The notes under the pieces are model-generated. The model searched no databases. It saw only the letters and a list, made by a program, of their open reading frames with translations, and was not told the DNA's origin. Shown in pieces: positions 34,941-44,669 of a stretch of DNA of 53,251 nucleotides (within the stretch, counting starts at the first letter, position 1; each line of letters starts with the position of its first letter). Position numbers and translations under genes: made by a program. Origin of the DNA: an uncultured Eubacterium sp. (lineage in GTDB: Bacteria > Bacillota > Clostridia > Lachnospirales > Lachnospiraceae); NCBI GenBank assembly GCA_945920185.1, contig CAMEJP010000006.1, positions 1 through 53,251 of the forward strand. The letters are read 5' to 3'.

Positions 34941-36428
34941 ATGGAATTATTATATAAGAGTACTAGAAATTCTGATTGCAAGGTTACGGCTTCACAGGCT
35001 ATATTAAAAGGACTTGCGGATGACGGCGGACTGTTTGTGCCTACATTTATTCCAAAGCTTGACGTTACTGTTGAAGAGCTTACAAAGATGGATTATAAAG
35101 AAGTGGCTTATACTGTTATGAAGCAGTTTCTCACTGATTTTACGGAGGAAGAGCTTAAGAAATGTATTGAAAATGCTTATGACAGCAAGTTCGATACTGA
35201 CGAGATAGCACCTCTTGTAAAGGCTGATGGCGCATATTATCTTGAACTGTTCCACGGAGCAACCATTGCATTTAAGGATATGGCTCTTTCAATACTGCCT
35301 CATCTTCTCACTACGGCAGCTAAAAAGAATAATGTAAAGAATGATATTGTTATTCTTACTGCCACATCAGGAGATACGGGAAAGGCAGCACTTTCAGGCT
35401 TTGCAGATGTACAAGGAACTAAGATTATAGTATTTTATCCTAAGGACGGCGTAAGCCCTATTCAGGAAAAGCAGATGGTTACACAAAAGGGCGACAATAC
35501 ATATGTAGTTGCCATTAAAGGCAATTTTGATGATGCTCAGACAGGCGTTAAGAATATATTCGGCGACAAGGAGTTCGGAAAGCTTATGGATGAGAAAGGT
35601 TTTCAGTTCTCATCAGCCAACTCTATCAACATAGGACGTCTTGTACCACAGATTGTATACTATGTATATGCATATTCAAGACTTCTTCTTAATGAAGAGA
35701 TAGCTTTGGGCGAAAAGATAAATGTAGTTGTTCCTACCGGAAACTTTGGAAATATCCTGGCGGCTTTTTATGCTAAGAATATGGGTCTTCCTATTGGAAA
35801 GCTTATCTGTGCGTCAAATGACAACAAGGTGCTTTATGATTTCTTTGCTACCGGAACATATGACAGAAACAGAGAGTTTATCCTCACAATGTCTCCATCT
35901 ATGGATATTCTTATTTCAAGCAATCTTGAAAGACTTATATATTTCATTGCCGGTCAGGATTCAGAGAAGAATGCTAAGCTTATGAATGAGCTTAAGACAA
36001 CAGGAAAATATTCTATAACAGATGATATGAAGGCTGCCCTTACGGATTTCTACGGAAATTATGCAAAGGAGGCAGAAACAGCAAAGGTTATTAAGGATAT
36101 ATATGACAATACAGGATACATTATTGATACGCATACAGCGGTTGCCGCTACCGTATACAAGAAGTATGTAAAGGAGACAGGCGATACCACAAAGACTGTT
36201 ATAGCGTCTACGGCAAGCCCATATAAGTTTACAAGAAGCGTAATGACATCTATCGATGAAAAGTATGGCACATGGGGAGATTTCGACCTTGTGGACGAGC
36301 TTAGCAAGCTGTCAAACGTGCCTGTTCCAAATGCAATCGAAGAAATCAGAACCGCGAAGGTACTTCACGATACTGTTTGCGAAGCAGATGAGATGAAGGA
36401 TACCGTAAAGAAAATATTAGGCATATAG
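34941..36428 (+). CDS. thrC: Threonine synthase
   Basis: A 495-residue pyridoxal-phosphate enzyme that converts O-phosphohomoserine to threonine. It begins with the N-terminal domain MELLYKSTRNSDCKVTASQA, holds the cofactor lysine K112 in ATIAFKDMAL, then the phosphate-binding loop TSGDTGKAALSGF. The length fits the long (E. coli-like and fungal) class rather than the short 350-residue one. GAAGGTGG lies 8 bases before the ATG at 34941, preferred to a GTG at 34929. It is a single-gene unit with its own promoter; asd, 32 kb upstream, supplies the same pathway. Confidence 0.93.
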   Translation: MELLYKSTRNSDCKVTASQAILKGLADDGGLFVPTFIPKLDVTVEELTKMDYKEVAYTVMKQFLTDFTEEELKKCIENAYDSKFDTDEIAPLVKADGAYYLELFHGATIAFKDMALSILPHLLTTAAKKNNVKNDIVILTATSGDTGKAALSGFADVQGTKIIVFYPKDGVSPIQEKQMVTQKGDNTYVVAIKGNFDDAQTGVKNIFGDKEFGKLMDEKGFQFSSANSINIGRLVPQIVYYVYAYSRLLLNEEIALGEKINVVVPTGNFGNILAAFYAKNMGLPIGKLICASNDNKVLYDFFATGTYDRNREFILTMSPSMDILISSNLERLIYFIAGQDSEKNAKLMNELKTTGKYSITDDMKAALTDFYGNYAKEAETAKVIKDIYDNTGYIIDTHTAVAATVYKKYVKETGDTTKTVIASTASPYKFTRSVMTSIDEKYGTWGDFDLVDELSKLSNVPVPNAIEEIRTAKVLHDTVCEADEMKDTVKKILGI

Positions 36429-36439
36429 TGAATCATAGG

Positions 36440-36459
36440 CATGCCTTATTTAAGGCATG
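36440..36459 (+). other. Short hairpin after thrC
   Basis: A 9-bp inverted repeat CATGCCTTA/TAAGGCATG with a 2-base loop just after the stop. No T-run follows, so it may protect the 3' end rather than terminate. Confidence 0.5.
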
Positions 36460-36503
36460 GCGTAAGTCACGGGTGTTTTGTGCCGAATAATGAAATATAA
36501 GAC

Positions 36504-36537
36504 TGCCGCAGGATAAAAGTTTCCTTGCGGCTGTTTT
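36504..36537 (+). terminator. Probable terminator after thrC
   Basis: GCCGCA/TGCGGC with an inner AGGA/TCCT pairing and a one-base bulge, followed by TGTTTTG. Confidence 0.6.
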
Positions 36538-36582
36538 GCTTTGCGGTAAGTTTTTCGGAAACTTTTCCGTCCTAAGATTTAC

Positions 36583-36611
36583 TTGTAATTTATGGCAGGG
36601 TATTGTATAAT
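36583..36611 (+). promoter_or_regulatory. Promoter of the type IIA topoisomerase operon
   Basis: TTGTAA and TATAAT with a 17-base spacer, 57 bases before the start codon. Confidence 0.65.
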
Positions 36612-36668
36612 TTATAGGTAAACCAAAACATATGTTTAGGACTAATACACAGAAAGTAGGTACAGTTA

Positions 36669-38579
36669 ATGGCAGATAAGTATGATGCTACCAGTATATC
36701 CATTCTGGAGGGGCTTGAGGCGGTAAGAAAAAGACCCGGAATGTATATTGGAAGTGTATCCACAAGAGGACTTAATCATCTTATTTACGAGATTACGGAT
36801 AATTCAGTTGATGAACATTTGGCAGGACACTGCTCAAAGATAGATGTCATACTGGGCAAAGACGGAACGGCAACGATAGTGGATAACGGTCGAGGTATCC
36901 CTGTCGGAATCCATCCAAAGGCAGGTATTCCTGCCGTAGAGGTGGTATTTACGGTATTACACGCGGGCGGTAAATTCGGCGACGGAGGCTACAAAATATC
37001 AGGTGGACTTCACGGAGTCGGAGCGTCGGTTGTCAACGCACTTTCCACATGGCTTGAGGTTACGATAAAGGTTGACGGCATAGTTTATATGCAAAGATAC
37101 GAGAGAGGAAAGGTAATGTATCCTCTTAAACAGATAGGTACATGCCGCAAGTCCGATACAGGTACAAGCATTACATTTCTGCCTGACCCTGAGATATTTG
37201 AAAAGACAAAATTCAATGCAGAACTTGTAAAGAGCAGACTCCACGAGACTGCATATCTTAATCCGGAACTTACCATTAATTTTGAAGACAGGCGTGGAGA
37301 TGTCATTGAAAAGGTTACCTTTTGCGAGCCGGACGGTATCAAGGCATATGTGCGTGACCTTAACAACGGCAAAGACAGCGTATGTGACATAGTATATTAC
37401 AAGAGAGAATCACAGGGTATAGAGCTTGAGGTTGCATTTCAGTTTGTGGACGAGTTTCAGGAAAATATACTGGGATTTTGTAATAATATTTACACCCAGG
37501 AGGGCGGAACCCACATAACGGGCTTCAAGTCAAAATTTACGACCATTATAAACCAATACGCCAGGGAGCTTGGAATTCTTAAGGATAAGGATACAAACTT
37601 TACGGGACTTGATGTAAGAAACGGTATGACGGCTGTCATAGCCGTAAAGCATCCTGAGCCTCGCTTTGAAGGACAGACAAAGACAAAACTTGATAATCAG
37701 GACGCTGCAAAGGTGGTAGCAGAGGTATCGGGTGAAGAACTTGAGAGATACTTTGATAAGAATCTCGAGCAACTCAAAAATGTCATAGCCTGTGCCGAGA
37801 AATCAGCTAAGATAAGAAAGGCAGAGGAGAAGGCAAAGACCAATCTGTTGTCAAAGCCGAAGTTTTCATGTGACACCAACGGTAAGCTGGCTAACTGTGA
37901 GAGCAGAAATCCTGCCGAGTGCGAAGTCTTTATCGTAGAGGGTGATTCTGCGGGAGGCAGTGCAAAGACCGCCCGAAACAGACGTACGCAGGCTATACTT
38001 CCTATACGAGGAAAGATACTTAACGTAGAGAAGGCTTCCATAGACAAGGTTTTGGCAAATGCTGAGATTAAGACTATGATAACTGCGTTCGGATGCGGTT
38101 TTTCAGAAGGCTACGGAAATGATTTTGATATAAGTAAGCTCCGCTATGACAAGATTATCATAATGACGGATGCGGATGTTGACGGTGCTCATATCGCTAC
38201 ACTTTTGTTGACATTTTTTTATAGATTTATGCCTGAACTGATTCATCAGGGGCATGTGTATCTCGCTACTCCGCCTCTCTATAAGGTGGTGCCAAAGAAA
38301 GGCGAAGGAGAATATCTGTATGATGACAAGGCACTGGAAAAGTACAGGAGAACGCACAGTGAAGCCTTTACGCTTCAGCGCTACAAGGGACTTGGAGAAA
38401 TGGATGCAGAGCAGTTGTGGGAAACTACTCTTGACCCTGCAACAAGAGTGCTTAAACAGGTTGAGATAGAGGATGCCAAGATGGCTTCAGATGTTACGAG
38501 TATGCTTATGGGCACAGATGTGCCGCCGAGACGACAGTTTATTCATGAGCATGCCAATGACGCACAGCTTGATATATAG
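36669..38579 (+). CDS. parE: Type IIA topoisomerase ATPase subunit (ParE/GyrB family)
   Basis: A 636-residue ATP-binding subunit. The GHKL ATPase has EITDNSVDEH, DNGRGIPVGIH and GGLHGVGASVVNALS, and the TOPRIM part has VEGDSAGGSAK and MTDADVDGAHI. The C-terminus QRYKGLGEMDAEQLWETT is conserved. It pairs with the next gene, 22 bases on, to pass one DNA duplex through another. GyrB and ParE cannot be separated reliably here. The partner lacks a gyrase box, and no recF or dnaA is near, so topoisomerase IV is favoured, but the gyrB name is possible. Confidence 0.87.
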   Translation: MADKYDATSISILEGLEAVRKRPGMYIGSVSTRGLNHLIYEITDNSVDEHLAGHCSKIDVILGKDGTATIVDNGRGIPVGIHPKAGIPAVEVVFTVLHAGGKFGDGGYKISGGLHGVGASVVNALSTWLEVTIKVDGIVYMQRYERGKVMYPLKQIGTCRKSDTGTSITFLPDPEIFEKTKFNAELVKSRLHETAYLNPELTINFEDRRGDVIEKVTFCEPDGIKAYVRDLNNGKDSVCDIVYYKRESQGIELEVAFQFVDEFQENILGFCNNIYTQEGGTHITGFKSKFTTIINQYARELGILKDKDTNFTGLDVRNGMTAVIAVKHPEPRFEGQTKTKLDNQDAAKVVAEVSGEELERYFDKNLEQLKNVIACAEKSAKIRKAEEKAKTNLLSKPKFSCDTNGKLANCESRNPAECEVFIVEGDSAGGSAKTARNRRTQAILPIRGKILNVEKASIDKVLANAEIKTMITAFGCGFSEGYGNDFDISKLRYDKIIIMTDADVDGAHIATLLLTFFYRFMPELIHQGHVYLATPPLYKVVPKKGEGEYLYDDKALEKYRRTHSEAFTLQRYKGLGEMDAEQLWETTLDPATRVLKQVEIEDAKMASDVTSMLMGTDVPPRRQFIHEHANDAQLDI

Positions 38580-38601
38580 AAAGGTTTTCGGAAGGTAGAA
38601 T

Positions 38602-40875
38602 ATGGCAGAACAAGTATTAAAAACGGAATATTCAGAATTGATGCAGAAGTCCTACATAGATTATTCTATGAGCGTTATCTGTGCCAGAGCCGTACCTGAT
38701 GTAAGAGATGGCTTGAAGCCTGTTCAAAGAAGAGTTCTCTATGCAATGGATCAACTCGGACTTAACTACGATAAGCCGCACAGGAAGTCGGCACGTATCG
38801 TCGGCGAGGCTATGGGTAAATATCATCCTCATGGCGACAGCGCCATATATGAAACTCTTGTTGTTATGGAACAGGATTTTAAAAAAGGTATGGCTCTTGT
38901 GGACGGTCACGGAAACTTTGGTTCCATAGAGGGTGACAGCGCTGCGGCAATGCGATATACGGAGGCAAAGCTTAAAAAATTTACACAGGATGTGTATCTG
39001 GCTGACCTCGACAAGGGAGTAGTGGATTTTGTCCCTAATTTTGATGAAATGGAAAAGGAACCTTCTGTACTTCCCGTAAGAGTTCCTAATTTCCTTGTAA
39101 ACGGTGCGGAGGGTATCGCGGTAGGTATGGTTACAAGCGTTCCTACACATAATCTCGGAGAAGTGATTGACGCCCAGATGGCATACCTTGACAATGAAAA
39201 TATAACTACAGAAGAACTTATGAAGTATGTTCAGGGTCCCGATTTTCCGACGGGCGGCATAGTAATCAACAAAAGCGAACTTCTAAGTATCTATGAGACG
39301 GGCGTTGGCAAAATAAAGCTGCGAGGCAGAGTGGATTTTGAGCCGGGAACACGCAAGAGCGACAAGGACAAGCTGGTTATAAGTGAGATACCTTATACAA
39401 TGATAGGCGCAAATATAGGAAAATTCATTTCCGACATAGTTGACCTTATCGAGACAAAGAAGCTTCCGGATATTACGGACGTTTCCAACGAATCTTCAAA
39501 AGAGGGCATAAGGATTGTTCTTGAGCTTAAGAAAAATGCTGATGTCGATAAGATAACAAACATTCTCTACAAAAAGACAAAGCTTGAGGATACCTTCGGA
39601 GTAAATATGCTTGCCATAGCTGACGGCAAGCCTGAGACTTTGGGACTTTGCGATGTCATAAGACATCACAGCAATTTCCTGATTGAAATTACTACAAGAA
39701 AGTACAATACACTTCTTCAAAAGGAACTTGAGAATAAAGAAATAAAAGAAGGTCTTATTGAGGCCTGCAATATGATAGACCTCATAATAGAGATTCTGCG
39801 TGGAAGCAAGAATTTAAAGCAGGCAAAGGCATGTCTTACAACGGGTGATACCACGGATATCACCTTTAAGTCCGAGATTTCCAAGATACAGGCAACAACC
39901 TTGAGATTTACGGAGAGACAGGCAAGTGCCATACTGGAACTCAGACTTTATAAGTTAATCGGTCTTGAAATCATGCAGCTTCAGAAGGAGTATGCCGATA
40001 CAGTGGCTAAGATAGCCGAATACCGAAACATTCTTGAAAACCGAAAGGCTATGATAAGAACCGTTAAGCGCGACCTGGAGAAGATTAAAAAAGAATATGG
40101 AGTTGAGCGTAAGACCAAGATAGAGGACGGAGTTGCGGCAGTTTACGAGGAAGCTAAACCTGTGGAGCAGGAGGTTGTATTCCTTATGGACAGATTCGGC
40201 TATGCAAAGACTGTCGATGCTTCTTCTTACGAGCGCAATATGGACACCATTCATACCGAAAACAAATATGTAATCAGAATAATGAATACTGACAAGGTGT
40301 GTCTTTTTACGGACACGGGCAATATGCATCAGGTAAAGGTGTCAGATATTCCGTTCGTAAGATTTAAGGATAAAGGCACGCCTATTGACAATATAAGCAA
40401 TTATAACAGTGCCGAAGAAAATATAATTTATCTTTGCAAGGCAAGCTCGCTTGGCGGCGAGAAGCTTTTGTTTATGTCCAATGCAGGTATGGCAAAACTC
40501 GTTGACAGCAGTGAGTTTGATGCAGCAAAGAAAACGATATCGGCTACGAAGTTAAATGAAGGCGACAGGCTGTTCGGAGTGTACAAGACAGATGCCTTTG
40601 TGCTTGAAGGCGACATTATAGAGAGCCATCAGCATATTATACTGCAGAGTGCAAAAGGATATATGCTCAAATTTGAACTAAAAGAAATACCTGAAAAGAA
40701 GAAGGGCGCAGTAGGCGTTCGAAGCATGAAGCTGGAAAATCAGGATGTAATAGACGAATTGTATCTTCTGTCAGAGGGTTCAGATGTTACCATAGAGCTG
40801 AACGGCAAAGAAATTTCGCTTGCAAAAATGAAGCTTGGACACAGAGACCAAAAGGGTACAAAAGTCAGAAAATAG
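38602..40875 (+). CDS. parC: Type IIA topoisomerase DNA-cleaving subunit, ParC-like
   Basis: A 757-residue subunit. The catalytic tyrosine is Y119 in AAMRYTEAKL. The quinolone-determining region KYHPHGDSAIYE holds S80 and E84, the unmutated pair. The cleavage core continues with GIAVGMVTSVPTHNLGEV and GRVDFEPGTRKSDKDKLVISEIPYT, then a coiled coil and a C-terminal beta-pinwheel. The gyrase-specific QRRGGKG box expected at the start of the pinwheel is not seen (the region is AKTVDASSYERNMD), and the protein is shorter than typical GyrA. It therefore looks like a decatenase rather than a supercoiling gyrase. The next gene follows after 27 bases. Confidence 0.87.
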   Translation: MAEQVLKTEYSELMQKSYIDYSMSVICARAVPDVRDGLKPVQRRVLYAMDQLGLNYDKPHRKSARIVGEAMGKYHPHGDSAIYETLVVMEQDFKKGMALVDGHGNFGSIEGDSAAAMRYTEAKLKKFTQDVYLADLDKGVVDFVPNFDEMEKEPSVLPVRVPNFLVNGAEGIAVGMVTSVPTHNLGEVIDAQMAYLDNENITTEELMKYVQGPDFPTGGIVINKSELLSIYETGVGKIKLRGRVDFEPGTRKSDKDKLVISEIPYTMIGANIGKFISDIVDLIETKKLPDITDVSNESSKEGIRIVLELKKNADVDKITNILYKKTKLEDTFGVNMLAIADGKPETLGLCDVIRHHSNFLIEITTRKYNTLLQKELENKEIKEGLIEACNMIDLIIEILRGSKNLKQAKACLTTGDTTDITFKSEISKIQATTLRFTERQASAILELRLYKLIGLEIMQLQKEYADTVAKIAEYRNILENRKAMIRTVKRDLEKIKKEYGVERKTKIEDGVAAVYEEAKPVEQEVVFLMDRFGYAKTVDASSYERNMDTIHTENKYVIRIMNTDKVCLFTDTGNMHQVKVSDIPFVRFKDKGTPIDNISNYNSAEENIIYLCKASSLGGEKLLFMSNAGMAKLVDSSEFDAAKKTISATKLNEGDRLFGVYKTDAFVLEGDIIESHQHIILQSAKGYMLKFELKEIPEKKKGAVGVRSMKLENQDVIDELYLLSEGSDVTIELNGKEISLAKMKLGHRDQKGTKVRK

Positions 40876-40902
40876 AGAAATGTAACGGAGGAAAATCAGA
40901 AG

Positions 40903-41652
40903 ATGGATTTTGAAGCAAATATGCAAAACGATAAAAACGAAAGCTTAAACGACAGCCCGGTAAATGCAGATAATTATGACAAATCCAATGTCAAACTGGA
41001 ACAGCTTGGCTTTATGGAGCAGCTTGACAGAAACGTGCTTGTTGTATCAACAGAAGAGAATTTGGATGTAGATGGCATAATATATGTATGTGTTACACAG
41101 GAGTCTATGCTTAACATAGTAAATGAATTGGAGGCTAAAAGCGATGAAAGCTGTGTTTATGCGCAACTTCCTCTTGGAATGTTAATCAACAGTGCCATTA
41201 AAAATGAAAATGTGAGAGCCATGGTTATCAACGGACTTGCATCGATACCTCTTGTTATAGTCAAAGAAGATTTGCTTCCTATAAAAGACTGGGTAGAGAG
41301 TTTCTGCATTATGTATTCGGTAGTAAAGCATGGAATGCCTAACAAAAGGGCGTATGAACTGCTGAAAAATAAAATTGTATATATACTGGGAACCTTGCCA
41401 AGACCTGATATGAAAAAGGGCGAAACCTTCGGCTATGAAGTCGTAAAAAGAGAGGTTGAGGGAGAGGAATATGAGTCAATCAAATGTTTCCTCACGCCTG
41501 AGAGTGCCCGAAAATATAACAAAAACAACAAGCCTGTAACACCTGTTATGGTTCAGGTACTTCACGATTTCTTCGGAAATGTTATCATTGAACCTCACAG
41601 AAATTACTGGGTGGAGTTTAAGGATACAGACTGGCATAAGATAGAAATTTAG
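40903..41652 (+). CDS. Uncharacterised protein, possible SseB-like C-terminus
   Basis: A 249-residue soluble protein with an acidic, disordered first 30 residues. The middle is mixed helix and strand with hydrophobic strands (IIYVCVTQESML). The C-terminal part, with SIKCFLTPESARKYNKNNKPVTPVMVQ, weakly resembles SseB-like domains in which a cross-strand is followed by a residue run setting a ligand surface. This is not secure. GGAGG precedes the ATG. It follows the topoisomerase genes by 27 bases, so it may share their transcript. No clear function can be given. Confidence 0.6.
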   Translation: MDFEANMQNDKNESLNDSPVNADNYDKSNVKLEQLGFMEQLDRNVLVVSTEENLDVDGIIYVCVTQESMLNIVNELEAKSDESCVYAQLPLGMLINSAIKNENVRAMVINGLASIPLVIVKEDLLPIKDWVESFCIMYSVVKHGMPNKRAYELLKNKIVYILGTLPRPDMKKGETFGYEVVKREVEGEEYESIKCFLTPESARKYNKNNKPVTPVMVQVLHDFFGNVIIEPHRNYWVEFKDTDWHKIEI

Positions 41653-41725
41653 GACACATCAAAATGCCATTGCCTGAAAAGCAAGGAATTAAGATAATTC
41701 TGCAATATAAGAAAGAGGAAATACC

Positions 41726-42688
41726 GTGGCAGGAATAAGTGTTATAGTAGTATCCCTTCTGTTGATGTTCATTTTAGTAGCATCATTTATAGGATTTATA
41801 CTCTTTTTGGTTTCAATGATACTGTTTTTGAAAAAGAAAAAAGTTCAAAGTGACGGAAAAATCAAGAGTAGGAAAAAGATAGCCATAATTATTTTGATAA
41901 TCAGTCTGATTTTTCAAATTCCTTTGACTATTACTGTATCTGCGGTAGTAGTTGCCTCCGTAGTGCAAAAGCAGGAAGAAAAGGAAAAGATAGAAGCCAT
42001 TGAAAATAAGGTTTATGCACAAAAAAATGAATGGAAAAAGGGCTTTGATTATAATGGCAGACATTTGGTTCCGGTAAACCTTTTCATAAATTCTGACAAT
42101 TATCATTCACATGGTGACTCTAAAAACTTAGAGCCGGTGGGAGCTTTAGTATTTAAAAAATCCTATAATTATTACAACCTTTATGAGATTGATAATGACA
42201 GCGGATATAAAATATATTATGTATGGGTCGAATCCTTTGCCGGAGGAGAATATTATTCAAGAACTTTTGTGGATGAAAAAGACTATGATGCAGTTTTGGA
42301 TTATTATGAAACGGCTGATTTTTCGGTAAGTGCATTGTGGAATTTTGCACCGGAAAATAGCGGCTTAAGAAATACATGGAAAGAATTAGATTTAAATATC
42401 CATGACAAACGTGATGAATTGATAAAAATGTCTCATGAGGTTCTGGATGATGTTTCTGACAAAAAGCAAACTAATCCTTTTCTTAATTACAACGGTATAT
42501 CGTTTAAAATTAAGTCAGATGACAAGGTTTTTGCCATTGATTTATGGATATATATGAACGGAAATGAACTGATAGTATATTTGAATGACTATAAAGTTGA
42601 AGACGAAACAGTTGAAGAATATAAGGAAATGCTGTTCGACCTGCTCGATGATGCACAAAGCGAATTGTTGCGAATGCAATATAACTAA
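41726..42688 (+). CDS. Two-span membrane protein of unknown function
   Basis: A 320-residue protein with two hydrophobic segments (about 7-35 and 51-76) separated by a lysine-rich cytoplasmic loop, and a soluble acidic C-terminal domain from about 85. The start codon is GTG, with AGAGGAAA 5 bases upstream. Tyr and Asp are frequent, with a YYVWVESFAGGEYYSRTF strand run. It lies 73 bases after the previous gene on the same strand and is closed by a terminator. I recognise no known family. Confidence 0.65.
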   Translation: MAGISVIVVSLLLMFILVASFIGFILFLVSMILFLKKKKVQSDGKIKSRKKIAIIILIISLIFQIPLTITVSAVVVASVVQKQEEKEKIEAIENKVYAQKNEWKKGFDYNGRHLVPVNLFINSDNYHSHGDSKNLEPVGALVFKKSYNYYNLYEIDNDSGYKIYYVWVESFAGGEYYSRTFVDEKDYDAVLDYYETADFSVSALWNFAPENSGLRNTWKELDLNIHDKRDELIKMSHEVLDDVSDKKQTNPFLNYNGISFKIKSDDKVFAIDLWIYMNGNELIVYLNDYKVEDETVEEYKEMLFDLLDDAQSELLRMQYN

Positions 42689-42720
42689 ATGGTTGCATGA
42701 AATTGTTGAATTACTAAAAG

Positions 42721-42763
42721 AAGTAACTGTTCAGTTTACCAGGCTGAGGACAGTTACTTTTTT
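42721..42763 (+). terminator. Intrinsic terminator before the convergent rqcH gene
   Basis: A 10-bp stem AAGTAACTGT/ACAGTTACTT extended by TCAG/CTGA, followed by T4-6. It ends the forward transcript, 41 bases before the stop codon of rqcH on the other strand. Confidence 0.85.
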
Positions 42764-42803
42764 GCATTCAAATTGCAAAGCAATTCGCGAGTATTGCCCC
42801 TTT

Positions 42804-44537
42804 CTACTTAATCTCCTCTATGCCTGAAATGTCAGGGTCGATGACCATGGAATAATTCTGATGATATATTACAAAGCCGGGATTGGCGGCAGGAGGCTTT
42901 TTTAAGTTACGCCTTTCGGTGTAGTCAACCTCGACCTTTTCGTATCCCTTTGCCTTTGAGTAGCAGGCAGCGAGAGCGGCGGCTTCCTCGTAGGTGCGGT
43001 CAGGCAGTTCTTTGCCTTCGGTTTTTACTATGACGTGTGAACCGGGCATATCTTTAGCGTGAAACCACATATCCGCGCCGTTTGCAAACTTGAAGGTAAG
43101 CTCCTCGTTTTGAAGGTTATTTTTTCCGACATACATATGAAAACCGTCGGAAGAAATGTAATGAAACGGCTTGCTTGTGACGCGGGATTTTTCTTTGCTG
43201 TTCTTTCGTTTTATGATTCCGACCTGTGCAAGCTCGTCTTTAATCTCGGTCAAATCCTCCTCGTATACGGCTATATCAAGCGAATTTATTACGGTTTCGA
43301 GATAGTCGATTTCCTTTTTTGTTTCGGCCGTAAGAGAAGATAAAGCCTCAAAAGTTCTTTTGAGCTTGTTGTATCTGTCAAAATATTTCACGGAATTTTC
43401 TCTCGCACTTAGCGCTTTGTCAAGCGGAATTGTGATTTCCTCGTTAGTGTAGTAATTGAAAGCAGTGAGAGATGAAGCACCTTCCTCGACGTTGTATCCG
43501 TAGGTATTGATAAGTTCACCGTATATTCTGTACTTCTCTCTTTTTTCCGTGTCCTTTAGCTGCTTTAGCTGAAGGTCATACTTTTTGTAATCCCTGTCGA
43601 GAATGGTAGTTACAAGATGTCTTAAATCATAGGATTTCTGACGTATACGCGAAATGTTGTTTTTGGCAGAATAATACTGATGCAAAAGTTCGCTGACGGA
43701 AGCGTAATCCTGATGCTCGTATCCATCAAAAAGCACCAAAGGTACGCATGAAAATTCCACAGGCTCATTGTCTTTGAAATATATGACGGGAGAAAAATGA
43801 TTATCCCGAACATCCTCCATAAACAGCCTGAATGTGTTGAAAAGATGAAGCTGTTCATTGTCTGACATAAGATTTGCGTTGGTGTCAGAATCTATGCCTG
43901 AAAGAAGACATATATTTTCGGCGATTACCGGGCTTATGCCTGTAAGGCTTGTGTAGATAGCTTTGGCAAGATTCATGGGCTTAGAATATACAAGTGCCTT
44001 AAATGCTTCAAATGTAGTGTCAAGGGGATTGAGCTTTTCGACTGTTTCCGGTATAAAATAGCTTCGTCCCGGAAGAACCTCCCTTACGGAACTTACATTT
44101 GCTGAAATGTGCTTTATGCTGTCTATGATTGTATTTTTATCGTCTGTGAAAATGATGTTGCTGTATTTGCCCATAAGCTCCACGATGAGATGCTTTTGGC
44201 ATAAATCACCCATCTCGTCAAGGTGTTCTATCGTAAAGTCAATAACACGTTCAAGGCTTGGCTGTGTTATCGAGATAATGCGTCCGTTGTTAAGATGCTT
44301 CCTTAAAAGCATGCAGAAATTCGGTGCGGTAACGGGACTCATTTTGCTTTCGGAAGTGATGTATATGAGAGGAAGCGAAGGGTTGACGGATATGAGAAGC
44401 CTGTACTGGTCGCCGTTTTTGACGGTTATAAAAAGTTCGTCATTTTCAGTCTGGGCAATCTTATAAAGCCTGCCGCCAACAAGAAGGCTGCTTAACTCTT
44501 TTGTGATATTTCTTACAGTGATTCCGTCGAATGCCAT
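42804..44537 (-). CDS. rqcH: Rqc2/RqcH homolog (NFACT family, fibronectin-binding protein A type)
   Basis: A 577-residue protein of the NFACT family. It binds the 50S subunit with peptidyl-tRNA and adds C-terminal alanine tails to rescue stalled chains. The NFACT-N domain begins AFDGITVRNITKEL and contains APNFCMLLRKHL. A coiled coil (about 280-420) leads to NFACT-R with DMWFHAKDMPGSHVIVK. At the catalytic Asp-Arg pair of RqcH (D97-R98 in B. subtilis) this protein has Glu-Arg (E96-R97 in PSLERVID). GAAAGGA lies upstream. It is transcribed from the divergent promoter at 44574-44603. Confidence 0.9.
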   Translation of the reverse strand: MAFDGITVRNITKELSSLLVGGRLYKIAQTENDELFITVKNGDQYRLLISVNPSLPLIYITSESKMSPVTAPNFCMLLRKHLNNGRIISITQPSLERVIDFTIEHLDEMGDLCQKHLIVELMGKYSNIIFTDDKNTIIDSIKHISANVSSVREVLPGRSYFIPETVEKLNPLDTTFEAFKALVYSKPMNLAKAIYTSLTGISPVIAENICLLSGIDSDTNANLMSDNEQLHLFNTFRLFMEDVRDNHFSPVIYFKDNEPVEFSCVPLVLFDGYEHQDYASVSELLHQYYSAKNNISRIRQKSYDLRHLVTTILDRDYKKYDLQLKQLKDTEKREKYRIYGELINTYGYNVEEGASSLTAFNYYTNEEITIPLDKALSARENSVKYFDRYNKLKRTFEALSSLTAETKKEIDYLETVINSLDIAVYEEDLTEIKDELAQVGIIKRKNSKEKSRVTSKPFHYISSDGFHMYVGKNNLQNEELTFKFANGADMWFHAKDMPGSHVIVKTEGKELPDRTYEEAAALAACYSKAKGYEKVEVDYTERRNLKKPPAANPGFVIYHQNYSMVIDPDISGIEEIK

Positions 44538-44573
44538 TTAATACACGGTCCTTTCGTTTCAGCTTTTTGAAAC

Positions 44574-44603
44574 ATTATATCAGAAAATACTATAAAAGGG
44601 CAA
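44574..44603 (-). promoter_or_regulatory. Promoter of rqcH
   Basis: On the reverse strand TTGCCC and TATAAT are separated by 18 bases, with TGA before the -10 (TGATATAAT). Confidence 0.7.
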
Positions 44604-44610
44604 GTTATAC

Positions 44611-44639
44611 TTGCGAATTGGCAAAAATGTGCGTATAAT
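44611..44639 (+). promoter_or_regulatory. Promoter of the yicC-remA-gmk-rpoZ operon
   Basis: TTGCGA and TATAAT with a 17-base spacer, 30 bases before the yicC start. Its -35 lies 7 bases from the divergent rqcH -35. Confidence 0.7.
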
Positions 44640-44669
44640 AGTGTAGACAAAACAATTTGGAGGGCAAGC

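Noticed and set aside
38632..39150. 172-codon reverse-strand open frame within the parC-like gene
   Set aside because: It overlaps a highly conserved gene and encodes a Ser/His/Arg-rich string without motif.
36669..40875. Calling this pair DNA gyrase
   Set aside because: The A subunit lacks the gyrase box and there is no dnaA/recF neighbourhood; topoisomerase IV fits better, though ParE and GyrB cannot be told apart by eye.
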